From: Paracoccaceae bacterium
Lineage (GTDB): Bacteria > Pseudomonadota > Alphaproteobacteria > Rhodobacterales > Rhodobacteraceae
NCBI GenBank assembly: GCA_007120685.1
Contig: SKNG01000179.1
Coordinates: forward strand, 1-8,227
Length of the DNA stretch: 8,227 nucleotides
Direction: 5' to 3'
Of the stretch, positions 1 to 5,985 are shown one piece after another; within the stretch, counting starts at the first letter, position 1; each line of letters starts with the position of its first letter. The notes under the pieces were generated by a model. It was not told where the DNA came from. It worked only from the letters and a program-made list of their open reading frames with translations, and ran no database searches. A program made the position numbers and the translations under genes.

Positions 1-257
1 GACAGGTTGCGCGGGGTCAGCATCTGGACAAAGCGCGCGGCATCCGGGCCGGTAATTTCCACCTGCCGCTCGACGGCCACGTCGCACAGGATCGCGTCAT
101 TGATCAGGTTCCAGTAATTCTGCACCGGATCGCCGAAATCACGCGGGATATACATGTGGTTATAGACCGAAAACCCCGTCGCGCCCCAGCGCACCGTGGC
201 ATCGAAATAGGGGGATTTGCGGATCTGGGTGCCGAAGCCGAAATCGTCGAGCTGCAT
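1..257 (-). CDS. DmdA-like / GcvT-family aminomethyltransferase (N-terminal part, runs off left edge)
   Basis: Only the first 85 codons are in the window; the gene continues past position 1. The start at 257 is supported by a strong ribosome binding site (GGGAGGA, 265-271) seven bases upstream. The visible protein begins MQLDDFGFGTQIRKSPYF and contains FSVYNHMYIPRDF (about residues 30-42), CDVAVERQVEITGPDA (about 58-73) and MLTPRN at the end. These match the N-terminal tetrahydrofolate-binding region of the GcvT fold. The VYNHM and ERQVE...GPDAA...MLTPR pattern is closest to dimethylsulfoniopropionate demethylase (DmdA) and its paralogues, rather than to the glycine-cleavage T protein. Enzymes of this fold move a methyl or one-carbon group from their substrate to tetrahydrofolate in the cytoplasm. 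The N-terminus differs from what I recall of canonical DmdA, so the substrate is open: DMSP, a betaine-type compound or something else. An Lrp-type regulator gene lies 159 bp upstream on the same strand. Confidence 0.75.
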   Translation of the reverse strand, partial: MQLDDFGFGTQIRKSPYFDATVRWGATGFSVYNHMYIPRDFGDPVQNYWNLINDAILCDVAVERQVEITGPDAARFVQMLTPRNL

Positions 258-416
258 GGTGGTATCCTCCCTTTGGCGGGCGCGGCGCCTGTGGCCCCGA
301 CCCGTTGTGTCGTCCGGCGTTACCTATCAATTCGCGCGGGCCTGCGTGTCCTGATTTCAAGGGTTTTGTCGGACCGATCAGGCCCTTTTTCCGGGCTTTG
401 CAGACCGGGCGTTCGC

Positions 417-971
417 CTATTGATTCTCGGTCGCGGGGCCGGGTGTCGGGCGAGTTGCGACACCATGACCGGATACCGGGCGCGCGCTGCGCGCGGCCAG
501 GCTGGCAAGGTCCGGATACCCGTTCTTGACCAGCCGCGTGGCGATGTAGGTGTAGTACCGCTGGATGCCGATCTCGGCGGCAAGCAGGTCATCCATCAGC
601 ACCTGAAAGGCGACTAGCCCGGGCACGTGCACGGTCAGCACATAGTCGATCCCGCCCCCGGTGGCGACGCAATGGGTGATGGCGTCGATGCCGCGGATAT
701 GGGCCTCGAACCGGTCGAAATCGGCCTTGCGGTGCTGGGTGAGCGAGACCATGACCACGACGCGCGTGAAATCGGCGATCAGTTCCAGCGCGATATCGGC
801 GCGGTAGCCGCGGATGAACCCCGCGGCCTTCAGACGGGTCAGCCGTTCCCAGCAGGGCGTGGGCGACAGGTTTACCAGTTCGGCAAGCTGCGTCTTGCTG
901 AGTTGCCCGTGTTTCTGCACCGCGCTCAGAATGCGGATATCGGTGGCGTCGAGCCCGTGCTTACCCCTCAT
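417..971 (-). CDS. Lrp/AsnC-family transcriptional regulator
   Basis: This 184-residue protein has the two-domain layout of Lrp/AsnC regulators. The winged helix-turn-helix lies at about residues 7-60, from LDATDIRILSAVQKHGQLSK to SPTPCWERLTRLKAAGFI. The C-terminal RAM effector/oligomerisation domain lies at about 65-145 and includes VATGGGIDYVLTV (102-114), the usual GxxDY turn. Such proteins bind DNA as dimers or octamers and often respond to amino acids. I chose the ATG at 971 because AAGG sits about ten bases upstream and the protein then starts right before the HTH domain; a TTG at 1040 would add 23 unlikely residues. The last 25 residues (160-184), rich in Pro, Arg and Thr, are a tail most family members lack. 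The gene precedes the DmdA-like gene on the same strand with a 159-bp gap, so it may control that gene; this is inference. A TATATT box at 1002-1007 is a weak promoter candidate. Confidence 0.9.
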   Translation of the reverse strand: MRGKHGLDATDIRILSAVQKHGQLSKTQLAELVNLSPTPCWERLTRLKAAGFIRGYRADIALELIADFTRVVVMVSLTQHRKADFDRFEAHIRGIDAITHCVATGGGIDYVLTVHVPGLVAFQVLMDDLLAAEIGIQRYYTYIATRLVKNGYPDLASLAARSARPVSGHGVATRPTPGPATENQ

Positions 972-1106
972 CGCCGCGCTGCCTTGCTCCCATGAGCCTT
1001 CAATATAGGAGGGGTTTGGGCGTCGCGCTAGCGGCGTCAAGGGTGGGAAGCGTCCTTTCGCACAGGGCCGGACATCAGGACGCAGGGGTAATATGGCGAT
1101 TGGGCC

Positions 1107-1146
1107 AGGCAGGGGGCGCAGGCAGACCCGGTCGCGCCCCCTGCCT
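1107..1146 (-). terminator. 13-bp GC-rich hairpin downstream of the DoxX-like gene
   Basis: A perfect 13-bp inverted repeat (AGGCAGGGGGCGC at 1107-1119 and its reverse complement at 1134-1146) with a 14-base loop begins six bases beyond the DoxX-like stop codon. Its position fits transcription termination of that gene on the minus strand. There is no U-tract after the stem on either strand, so it is not a classical intrinsic terminator. It may end transcription weakly or protect the 3' end of the mRNA. Confidence 0.5.
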
Positions 1147-1151
1147 ACGGT

Positions 1152-1604
1152 TCAGCGCGCCTTGTCGCGCGCGGGTTTGGTGCCGGCCAGCGCCAGGTAG
1201 AGGCTCGCGCCCAGCAGCAGGATGTGGAACTGGTTGAACATCAGCAGGTCCAGCGGCGGCGCCCAATAGGCCACGACAATCACGCCGGCCACGATGATGG
1301 CCGAGGCCGCGCCGGCCAGCCGCGTGACCAGTTCACCCAGATTGCTGCGCAGGAAGCCGCTGCCGATCAGCATCAGCCCCACCGCGATTTCGCCCACCGC
1401 CGCGAGGATCCACAGCGGGAAGGGCACGCCAAAGCCTTCGGCGGCCATCGGGTTGAGGGGAAATTTCTCGATCCCGTATTGCAACAGCACCGCCGCCAGC
1501 GGCAGACGCAAGAGCCAGTGGGCGAAGGCTGCGCGTGGCAGCATTTGCGCAGTGCGGTCGATCAGGCGCGTCGTGCGGTCGATGAAATCGGAGGCATTGG
1601 CCAT
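1152..1604 (-). CDS. DoxX-like integral membrane protein
   Basis: The 150-residue product has four hydrophobic segments, about residues 31-48, 63-85, 98-115 and 123-141, the layout of the DoxX/DoxD-like family. Recognisable pieces are LRLPLAAVLLQYGIEKF in the first helix, with the family's conserved Gly-Xaa-Xaa-Lys, and GEIAVGLMLIGSGF in the second. The protein sits in the inner membrane. Family members have been linked to terminal oxidases, thiosulfate oxidation or redox stress, but most have no proven role, and nothing here narrows it down. The start at 1604 follows AAGGAG eight bases upstream; longer in-frame readings to 1670 lack such a site. The N-terminal 25 residues are polar and probably cytoplasmic; the tail is basic (KPARDKAR). 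It is divergent from the lipoprotein gene across 229 bp and is followed by a strong hairpin, so it is probably monocistronic. Confidence 0.85.
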   Translation of the reverse strand: MANASDFIDRTTRLIDRTAQMLPRAAFAHWLLRLPLAAVLLQYGIEKFPLNPMAAEGFGVPFPLWILAAVGEIAVGLMLIGSGFLRSNLGELVTRLAGAASAIIVAGVIVVAYWAPPLDLLMFNQFHILLLGASLYLALAGTKPARDKAR

Positions 1605-1833
1605 TGAAGGGCTCCTTTGCGTTAGGGCAATTGCAGAAGACTTCGGGCAAGAACGCGCCACGAAGCACATTCATCGATCACAGCCGGATAACGTCTGCGT
1701 TGATCCCTGACGGCCCGGGCCAGCGCGCGCCCCTTGCCCCGGACAGGCGCGGGTGGTTTAGAGAAACCGACGTTTGCGCCCGGCATCCCATCCCGGGCTC
1801 AATCGGCTGAAAGCGACATGGAAAGGCACCTTA

Positions 1834-2169
1834 ATGCTGCGCACAGGAATTCTGGCCGCCCCGCTTCTGCTGATCCTTGCCGGCTGCGACGGCCAGACCC
1901 CGACCGCCCGCGACGCCGATATGGGCGTGATCAACGCGGGCCCGGTGACCGACCTGCCCGGCCGGCCGGATGTCGCCATGGCCCGGCAGGCCTGCGGGCG
2001 GCAACTGGCCGGGCCGGACGGGATGATGCAGGTCGAATTCGCCCGCCCCTCGGGCACCGGCGCGGTGGTGATGCTGCATGTCCAGCCGCAGGACGGCGGC
2101 CCCCGGACCCAGCGCTGGCGTTGCTATTTCGACTACCAGACCCGCCGTCTCCGCGCCGTGCCGGCATGA
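1834..2169 (+). CDS. small lipoprotein of unknown function
   Basis: The protein has 111 residues. It begins with a short lipoprotein signal peptide: MLRTG, a hydrophobic stretch AAPLLLILAG and a lipobox LAGC with Cys18 as the lipidation site. It should be anchored in the inner or outer membrane facing the periplasm. The mature part has two cysteines (C54 and C97) that could form a disulfide. It also has motifs DVAMARQACGRQLAG and QRWRCYFDYQTRRLR, but no domain I can name. The start at 1834 has AAAGG about eight bases upstream, and the signal peptide begins right after it, which settles the choice. The gene converges with the DUF4336 gene: only six bases separate the two stop codons, so the 3' ends of the transcripts must overlap. 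Function unknown. Confidence 0.8.
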   Translation: MLRTGILAAPLLLILAGCDGQTPTARDADMGVINAGPVTDLPGRPDVAMARQACGRQLAGPDGMMQVEFARPSGTGAVVMLHVQPQDGGPRTQRWRCYFDYQTRRLRAVPA

Positions 2170-2175
2170 GCCGCG

Positions 2176-2907
2176 CTACAGCACATCCCGGAAGGCCCGG
2201 CGCAGTTCGGCAGTGCCGTCACGGTCATACCAGCGGCCATGGGCCAGGATGACCCGCTCTGGCTGCCAGTCGATCATGCAGCGCACCAGCGCGCGCAGAT
2301 GGGCCTTCCGGCGCTGAAAGCTTATCGCCATGTCCAGCGGCATCCGGCCATCGGGGTCGCGGATACGCCCCAGCCACAGAAGCGGGCGCATCCAGCAGGG
2401 CATCTTCGCGGGCTCGAAATTTTCGATCAGGTCGGTCAGGATCAGGGTCCGGCTGCGACGGTGAAAGAACACCACCTCGCGGTGCAGGCCGGACTCGGCC
2501 AGGCGCTGGTCGATCTGCCCTTCCCAGTCCGGCGGCGGGTCATCGCCCAGCACATGGTCCAGCGCCAACGCCACGCCCCGGCTGCGCGCCCGGGCCTGCA
2601 CACCCGGGCAGCCCCAGGTGATGGCCGCAGGAAAGCGCGCCTGCCATTCCGGGATCCACGCGTAATGGATCCAGTTTGGCGCCACCAGATGCCGAACCGG
2701 CCCCAGACCGACAACCGCATCCTTCAGCCCCTGCCGGTCGGCGATCGGCGAATGCACCCAAAGGCCCCCATCGGTCAGCCGAACCACCGTCATCCTTGTG
2801 GGAAAGGGCAAGCCGTAGAACCGTATCCACCCCCCGTCCGCCAGCCAGACATCGGGGGCAACGGGTTTCAGTGTGTAAAGCGGCTCGTATCCGGTGGGGC
2901 GATTCAT
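2176..2907 (-). CDS. DUF4336 domain-containing protein
   Basis: The product has 243 residues from the ATG at 2907 and is a DUF4336 protein along its whole length. Typical blocks are LTDGGLWVHSPI (44-55), HLVAPNWIHYAWIPEW (73-88), REVVFFHRRSRTLILTDLI (143-161) and VILAHG (219-224). DUF4336 proteins have a metallo-beta-lactamase-like fold, but the HxHxDH zinc motif is absent here and the PN-xx-H block stands in its place. Hydrolase activity therefore cannot be assumed. No signal peptide or membrane segment is seen, so it is probably cytoplasmic. The ribosome binding site is poor. An in-frame extension upstream to 3267 is open, but it runs through the palindromes of the intergenic region and is not family-like, so I reject it. 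The gene is divergent from the exported-protein/cobT unit and converges with the lipoprotein gene. Confidence 0.88.
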   Translation of the reverse strand: MNRPTGYEPLYTLKPVAPDVWLADGGWIRFYGLPFPTRMTVVRLTDGGLWVHSPIADRQGLKDAVVGLGPVRHLVAPNWIHYAWIPEWQARFPAAITWGCPGVQARARSRGVALALDHVLGDDPPPDWEGQIDQRLAESGLHREVVFFHRRSRTLILTDLIENFEPAKMPCWMRPLLWLGRIRDPDGRMPLDMAISFQRRKAHLRALVRCMIDWQPERVILAHGRWYDRDGTAELRRAFRDVL

Positions 2908-2967
2908 GGGGTCCGACGCGCTGCCTTGCCACCCGGACCATAGCGCGGCGCCTTGTGCGGTGTATAC

Positions 2968-2987
2968 GCCGATCCTCCAGTATCGGC
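2968..2987. repeat. 6-bp inverted repeat, possible operator
   Basis: GCCGAT (2968-2973) and ATCGGC (2982-2987) form a perfect inverted repeat with an 8-base centre. Read on the minus strand, a TATACA hexamer follows immediately, about 50 bases before the DUF4336 start. The dyad therefore sits where a regulator could act on that gene's promoter. This is inference from position alone. Confidence 0.35.
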
Positions 2988-2999
2988 TGTCGCGCGGGC

Positions 3000-3021
3000 A
3001 ACGCGCCTTCGAAGGCGCGTT
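3000..3021. repeat. 22-bp perfect palindrome, TTCGAA centre (copy 1)
   Basis: The half-site AACGCGCCTTC (3000-3010) is followed directly by its exact reverse complement (3011-3021), giving an uninterrupted 22-bp palindrome centred on TTCGAA. It lies between two divergent genes, DUF4336 and the exported protein. As RNA it would form a stable hairpin from either strand. It is paired with the palindrome at 3024-3045. Confidence 0.85.
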
Positions 3022-3023
3022 CA

Positions 3024-3045
3024 GACGGGCTTTCGAAAGCCCGTC
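3024..3045. repeat. 22-bp perfect palindrome, TTCGAA centre (copy 2)
   Basis: The half-site GACGGGCTTTC (3024-3034) is followed by its exact reverse complement (3035-3045). Length and TTCGAA centre equal those of the palindrome two bases to the left, but the arms differ (GACGGGCT against AACGCGCC). It may be a REP-like element, a double operator or a terminator-type hairpin pair. No U-tract follows on either strand. Confidence 0.85.
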
Positions 3046-3142
3046 ACGCGCGGCGCCAGGGGGCTCGATGCCGAACCCGACCACTCTGCTTACCGCGCCC
3101 GCAGCCCTTGCACCCGCCCGGCACCGGTGCTCTAGTCCCGTC

Positions 3143-3748
3143 ATGATCCGCCCGCTCTGCCTGTCCCTGCTTCTTGCCCTGCCGCTGCCCGCGCAGGCCC
3201 TGCCGGATGATCCCGGCTGGCCGCCCGGCGCGCTGCTTGCCGCGCTCAGCGGCGACTGGAACGGCAATGGCGAGGGCGATCTGGCCGTGCTGGTCGACGA
3301 TGGCGAGGGCGGCGCCGATCTGCTGATCCATGAGGGCGATCACGCGGGCATGATGCTGGCACTTCATGTGCCCGGCGTGATCGTGCATGGCGGCATGGGC
3401 AGCGGCCGTCCGCAGCTTTCGGCGCGCAGCGACACCAGCTTTGCGATCAGCCAGGAATGGCTGGGCATCGGCCGGACGCCCTGGACCCGGTCGCTGACCA
3501 TCGCGCATCGCGGCGGCGCCTATGTGCTGGCCGGTTTCACCCATGAATTCGCCGACCGTCTGGACCCCGCGCGCCATGGCCGGTGCGATGTCAACCTGCT
3601 ATCCGGCCGCTGGGAGGGCGATTTCACCCCGGCCAGCGGCCAGCCCACCCGCCAGCGCCAGGGTCAGGACGGGCCGCGCGCCTTTCCTGTCAATGACATG
3701 ACCGAAGACTACTTCCCCCAGGTCTGCCTGGACCTGTTTGCCGAATGA
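3143..3748 (+). CDS. exported protein with a Ca-loop-like motif, upstream of cobT
   Basis: The 201-residue product starts with a standard Sec signal peptide (MIRPLCLSLLLALPLPAQA, cleavage predicted after residue 19), so the mature protein is periplasmic or secreted. Residues 38-46 read DWNGNGEGD. This fits the calcium-loop pattern D-x-[DN]-x-[DN]-G-x-x-D of FG-GAP/VCBS and dockerin-like repeats, with D38, N40, N42, G43 and D46 in register; only one clear copy is present. Two cysteines (C148 and C195) could form a disulfide. I do not recognise a named family. No good Shine-Dalgarno site precedes the ATG at 3143, but the signal peptide supports it. The stop codon lies 22 bp before the cobT start on the same strand, so the two genes are probably co-transcribed. 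A periplasmic protein has no obvious role in cytoplasmic cobalt insertion, so the link may be only one of shared expression. Confidence 0.82.
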   Translation: MIRPLCLSLLLALPLPAQALPDDPGWPPGALLAALSGDWNGNGEGDLAVLVDDGEGGADLLIHEGDHAGMMLALHVPGVIVHGGMGSGRPQLSARSDTSFAISQEWLGIGRTPWTRSLTIAHRGGAYVLAGFTHEFADRLDPARHGRCDVNLLSGRWEGDFTPASGQPTRQRQGQDGPRAFPVNDMTEDYFPQVCLDLFAE

Positions 3749-3770
3749 CCAGAAAGCCCGTGAGCCCGCG

Positions 3771-5651
3771 ATGACCCGCACCCCCTCCGACAACCCCGCC
3801 GACCCGTTCAAGAAGGCGCTGACCGAGGCCACAAGGACGCTCGCCGACGAGCCCGAACTGGGCGTCAGCTTCTCGGTCGACCCGCCGGGGATGAGCGGTG
3901 ACAGCCTGCGCCTGCCGCAGATCACCCGCCGCATGACCCGGGCCGAGGTGCTGCTGGCGCGCGGCACCGCCGACGGCTTCGCCCTGCGCCGGCGGTTCCA
4001 TGACGATGCCACCCATGCCCGCTACCTGCCCCAGGGCCAGATGGCGCGCGATCTCTATGAAGCGATGGAGGCCGCGCGCTGCGAGGCGGTGGGGGCGCGG
4101 CACATGCCCGGCACGGCCTCGAACATCGACGCGCGCATCGCCCATGACGCCGAACGCAAGGGCTACGCCCAGGCCCGCAGCCAGACCGAGGCGCCGCTGC
4201 CGGTGGCCGCCGGTTACCTGATCCGCCAGCTTGCCACCGGCCGTGACCTGCCGAAGGGCGCCGATACCGTGGCCGACCTGTGGCGGCCTTTCGTGGAGGA
4301 ACAGGCCGGCGCCACGCTGGAGGGGCTGGAGGACGTTCTGGCCGATCAGGGCGCCTTTGCCCGCTTCGCGCGCAAGGTGATCGAGGATCTGGGCTATGGC
4401 GACCAACTGGGCGACGACCCGGACGATCAGGGCGACGAGGACGAGGGCGCCGAGGAAGACAGCCCCGACGAGCAGGAGGCGCCCGACAATCAGGGCCAGG
4501 AGCAGGGCGAGGACGAGGACGGCGAGAGCGACGAGGACGCGCCGCGCCAGGAAAGCGCCGAGACCCAGGCGGTGATGGACGAGACCTCGGAAGACGAGAT
4601 GTCGGAAGAGACCGAGTTGCCGCAGGCCGAGGCCCCGCCCGAGCCCCCTGCCCCCGCGCCCCATTCCGACGCCGACCCCGATTACGCGGCCTTCACCACC
4701 GACCATGACGAGGAGATCGCCGCCGAGGATCTGGCCGAACCGGCCGAACTGGAACGGCTGCGCGCCTATCTGGACCAGCAGCTGGAGCCCCTGAAAGGCG
4801 CGGTGGGGCGGCTGGCCAACAAGTTGCAGCGCCGGCTTCAGGCCCAGCAGAACCGAAGCTGGGAGTTTGACCGAGAGGAAGGCATCCTTGATGTGGCGCG
4901 GCTCGCGCGCGTGGTTGCCAACCCCACCACGCCCCTGTCCTTCAAGGTGGAAAAGGACACCGAGTTCCGTGATACGGTGGTGACGCTGCTGCTGGACAAC
5001 TCTGGCTCGATGCGCGGCCGGCCGATCAGCATTGCCGCCATCTGCGCCGATGTGCTGGCCCGCACGCTGGAACGCTGCCAGGTGAAGGTGGAAATCCTGG
5101 GCTTCACCACGCGGGCCTGGAAGGGTGGTCAGTCGCGCGAGAAATGGCTGGCCGAGGGGCGCGCGCAGGCGCCGGGGCGGCTGAACGATCTGCGCCATAT
5201 CGTCTACAAGGCCGCCGATGCCCCCTGGCGGCGGGTGCGCGACAATCTGGGCCTGATGATGAAAGAGGGGCTCTTGAAGGAGAATATCGACGGCGAGGCG
5301 CTGGAATGGGCGCATCGGCGGATGGCGGGCCGGCGCGAGCAGCGCAAGATCCTGATGGTGATTTCAGACGGTGCCCCGGTGGACGATTCAACATTGTCCG
5401 TCAACCCGGCGAATTATCTGGAAAAACACCTGCGCGACGTGATCGCCATGATCGAGCGGCGCCGGGCGGTGGAACTGCTGGCCATCGGCATCGGCCATGA
5501 CGTGACGCGCTACTATGACCGCGCGGTGACGATCACCGATGTGGATCAACTGGCCGGCGCGATGACCGAACAGCTTGCCGCGCTCTTCGACCCAGACCCC
5601 CGCGCGCGGGCGCGGGTGATGGGGATGCAGGTCGCCGCCGGCTGGCGCTAG
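3771..5651 (+). CDS. cobT: aerobic cobaltochelatase subunit CobT
   Basis: CobT is the von Willebrand A-domain subunit of the ATP-dependent cobaltochelatase CobN-CobS-CobT. This enzyme inserts cobalt into hydrogenobyrinic acid a,c-diamide in the aerobic cobalamin pathway in the cytoplasm. The 626-residue length fits the family. The N-terminal domain (about 1-210) starts MTRTPSDNPADPFKKALTEA. A long acidic Asp/Glu/Gln/Pro-rich linker follows (about 211-310), then a conserved segment NRSWEFDREEGILD and the C-terminal VWA domain. The MIDAS motif DNSGSM has D409, S411 and S413, and D533 in ISDGAP is the matching later metal-site residue, so the fold looks intact. The C-terminal block EKHLRDVIAMIERRRAVELLAIGIGHDVTRYY is typical. 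I chose ATG 3771; a TTG at 3738 is also in frame but lies inside the upstream gene. The AAA+ partner CobS, often encoded next to cobT, is not in the window. Confidence 0.97.
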   Translation: MTRTPSDNPADPFKKALTEATRTLADEPELGVSFSVDPPGMSGDSLRLPQITRRMTRAEVLLARGTADGFALRRRFHDDATHARYLPQGQMARDLYEAMEAARCEAVGARHMPGTASNIDARIAHDAERKGYAQARSQTEAPLPVAAGYLIRQLATGRDLPKGADTVADLWRPFVEEQAGATLEGLEDVLADQGAFARFARKVIEDLGYGDQLGDDPDDQGDEDEGAEEDSPDEQEAPDNQGQEQGEDEDGESDEDAPRQESAETQAVMDETSEDEMSEETELPQAEAPPEPPAPAPHSDADPDYAAFTTDHDEEIAAEDLAEPAELERLRAYLDQQLEPLKGAVGRLANKLQRRLQAQQNRSWEFDREEGILDVARLARVVANPTTPLSFKVEKDTEFRDTVVTLLLDNSGSMRGRPISIAAICADVLARTLERCQVKVEILGFTTRAWKGGQSREKWLAEGRAQAPGRLNDLRHIVYKAADAPWRRVRDNLGLMMKEGLLKENIDGEALEWAHRRMAGRREQRKILMVISDGAPVDDSTLSVNPANYLEKHLRDVIAMIERRRAVELLAIGIGHDVTRYYDRAVTITDVDQLAGAMTEQLAALFDPDPRARARVMGMQVAAGWR

Positions 5652-5985
5652 GGCTTTGCGTCCTGAAAAGGTTCCTCAAGAGATGGCAATGATCAGCGCT
5701 GGCAGACAATTAGCGACGGTTTTTCAAAGCCCCTGCGCGGAATCGAGGCCGCAGGCCGCCGCGCATCGTCGGGCCGCCCCCACGGCACGGCGATCTGGTT
5801 GCCACTCGCGCGCCGCTCGCATGTCGTTCGGACCTGGCTGCCATAAAGCGCCGCCGTTCAACCCGGGGATCGCCCCGCCGCGGCCCGACGCTGCGCGGCT
5901 TCGCGCCCGGCCCCTTCGTGTCCCCGGGAGTGTGTAGAGTTCGCAAGACAACAGAGCATGATACGCAGAGCACGAGAATAGCGGC
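5652..5985. other. 334-bp gap without a recognisable gene, GC-rich and hairpin-rich
   Basis: I find no gene with a start site, ribosome binding site and family match here. The region is GC-rich with several short perfect hairpins, such as CGGGG/CCCCG around an ATCG loop (5864-5877) and GCGCG/CGCGC around a GCTT loop (5893-5906). Open frames cross it on both strands. On the minus strand one reads without a stop from about 5860 down to a TGA near 5691, but it lacks an obvious start. The rightmost 50 bases are AT-richer and should hold the promoter of the hydrolase; TTCGCA (5940) and TACGCA (5962), 16 bp apart, are weak candidates. It may be a structured RNA, an interspersed repeat, a gene relic, or plain spacer that also holds the unlocated 3' end of the cobT transcript. 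Confidence 0.5.

Noticed and set aside
364..400. Possible terminator (GCCC/GGGC stem) after the Lrp-type gene
   Set aside because: The stem is only 4 bp with a poor U-tract on the minus strand, so it is not supportable.
627..995. 122-codon plus-strand open frame opposite the Lrp-type gene
   Set aside because: It is antisense to a well-supported regulator and has no family match.
1755..1768. Small hairpin GGTTT-AGAG-AAACC upstream of the lipoprotein gene
   Set aside because: A 5-bp stem is too short to stand out in this sequence, and nothing in its position suggests an attenuator or operator.
1604..1810. 68-codon plus-strand open frame in the DoxX/lipoprotein spacer
   Set aside because: It has no Shine-Dalgarno site and no domain, and it occupies the region that must hold two divergent promoters.
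2239..2943. 234-codon plus-strand open frame opposite DUF4336
   Set aside because: It is a shadow of the DUF4336 gene, whose minus-strand reading has clear family blocks.
3690..5315. 541-codon open frame on the minus strand opposite cobT
   Set aside because: It is antisense to a certain cobT. Its product is low-complexity (runs of Gly, Leu, Arg, Val) opposite the acidic linker, as expected from GC-biased codons read backwards.
5656..5937. 93-codon plus-strand open frame after cobT
   Set aside because: It has no ribosome binding site or recognisable domain, and is rich in Arg, Ala and Pro as random high-GC frames are. Low support.
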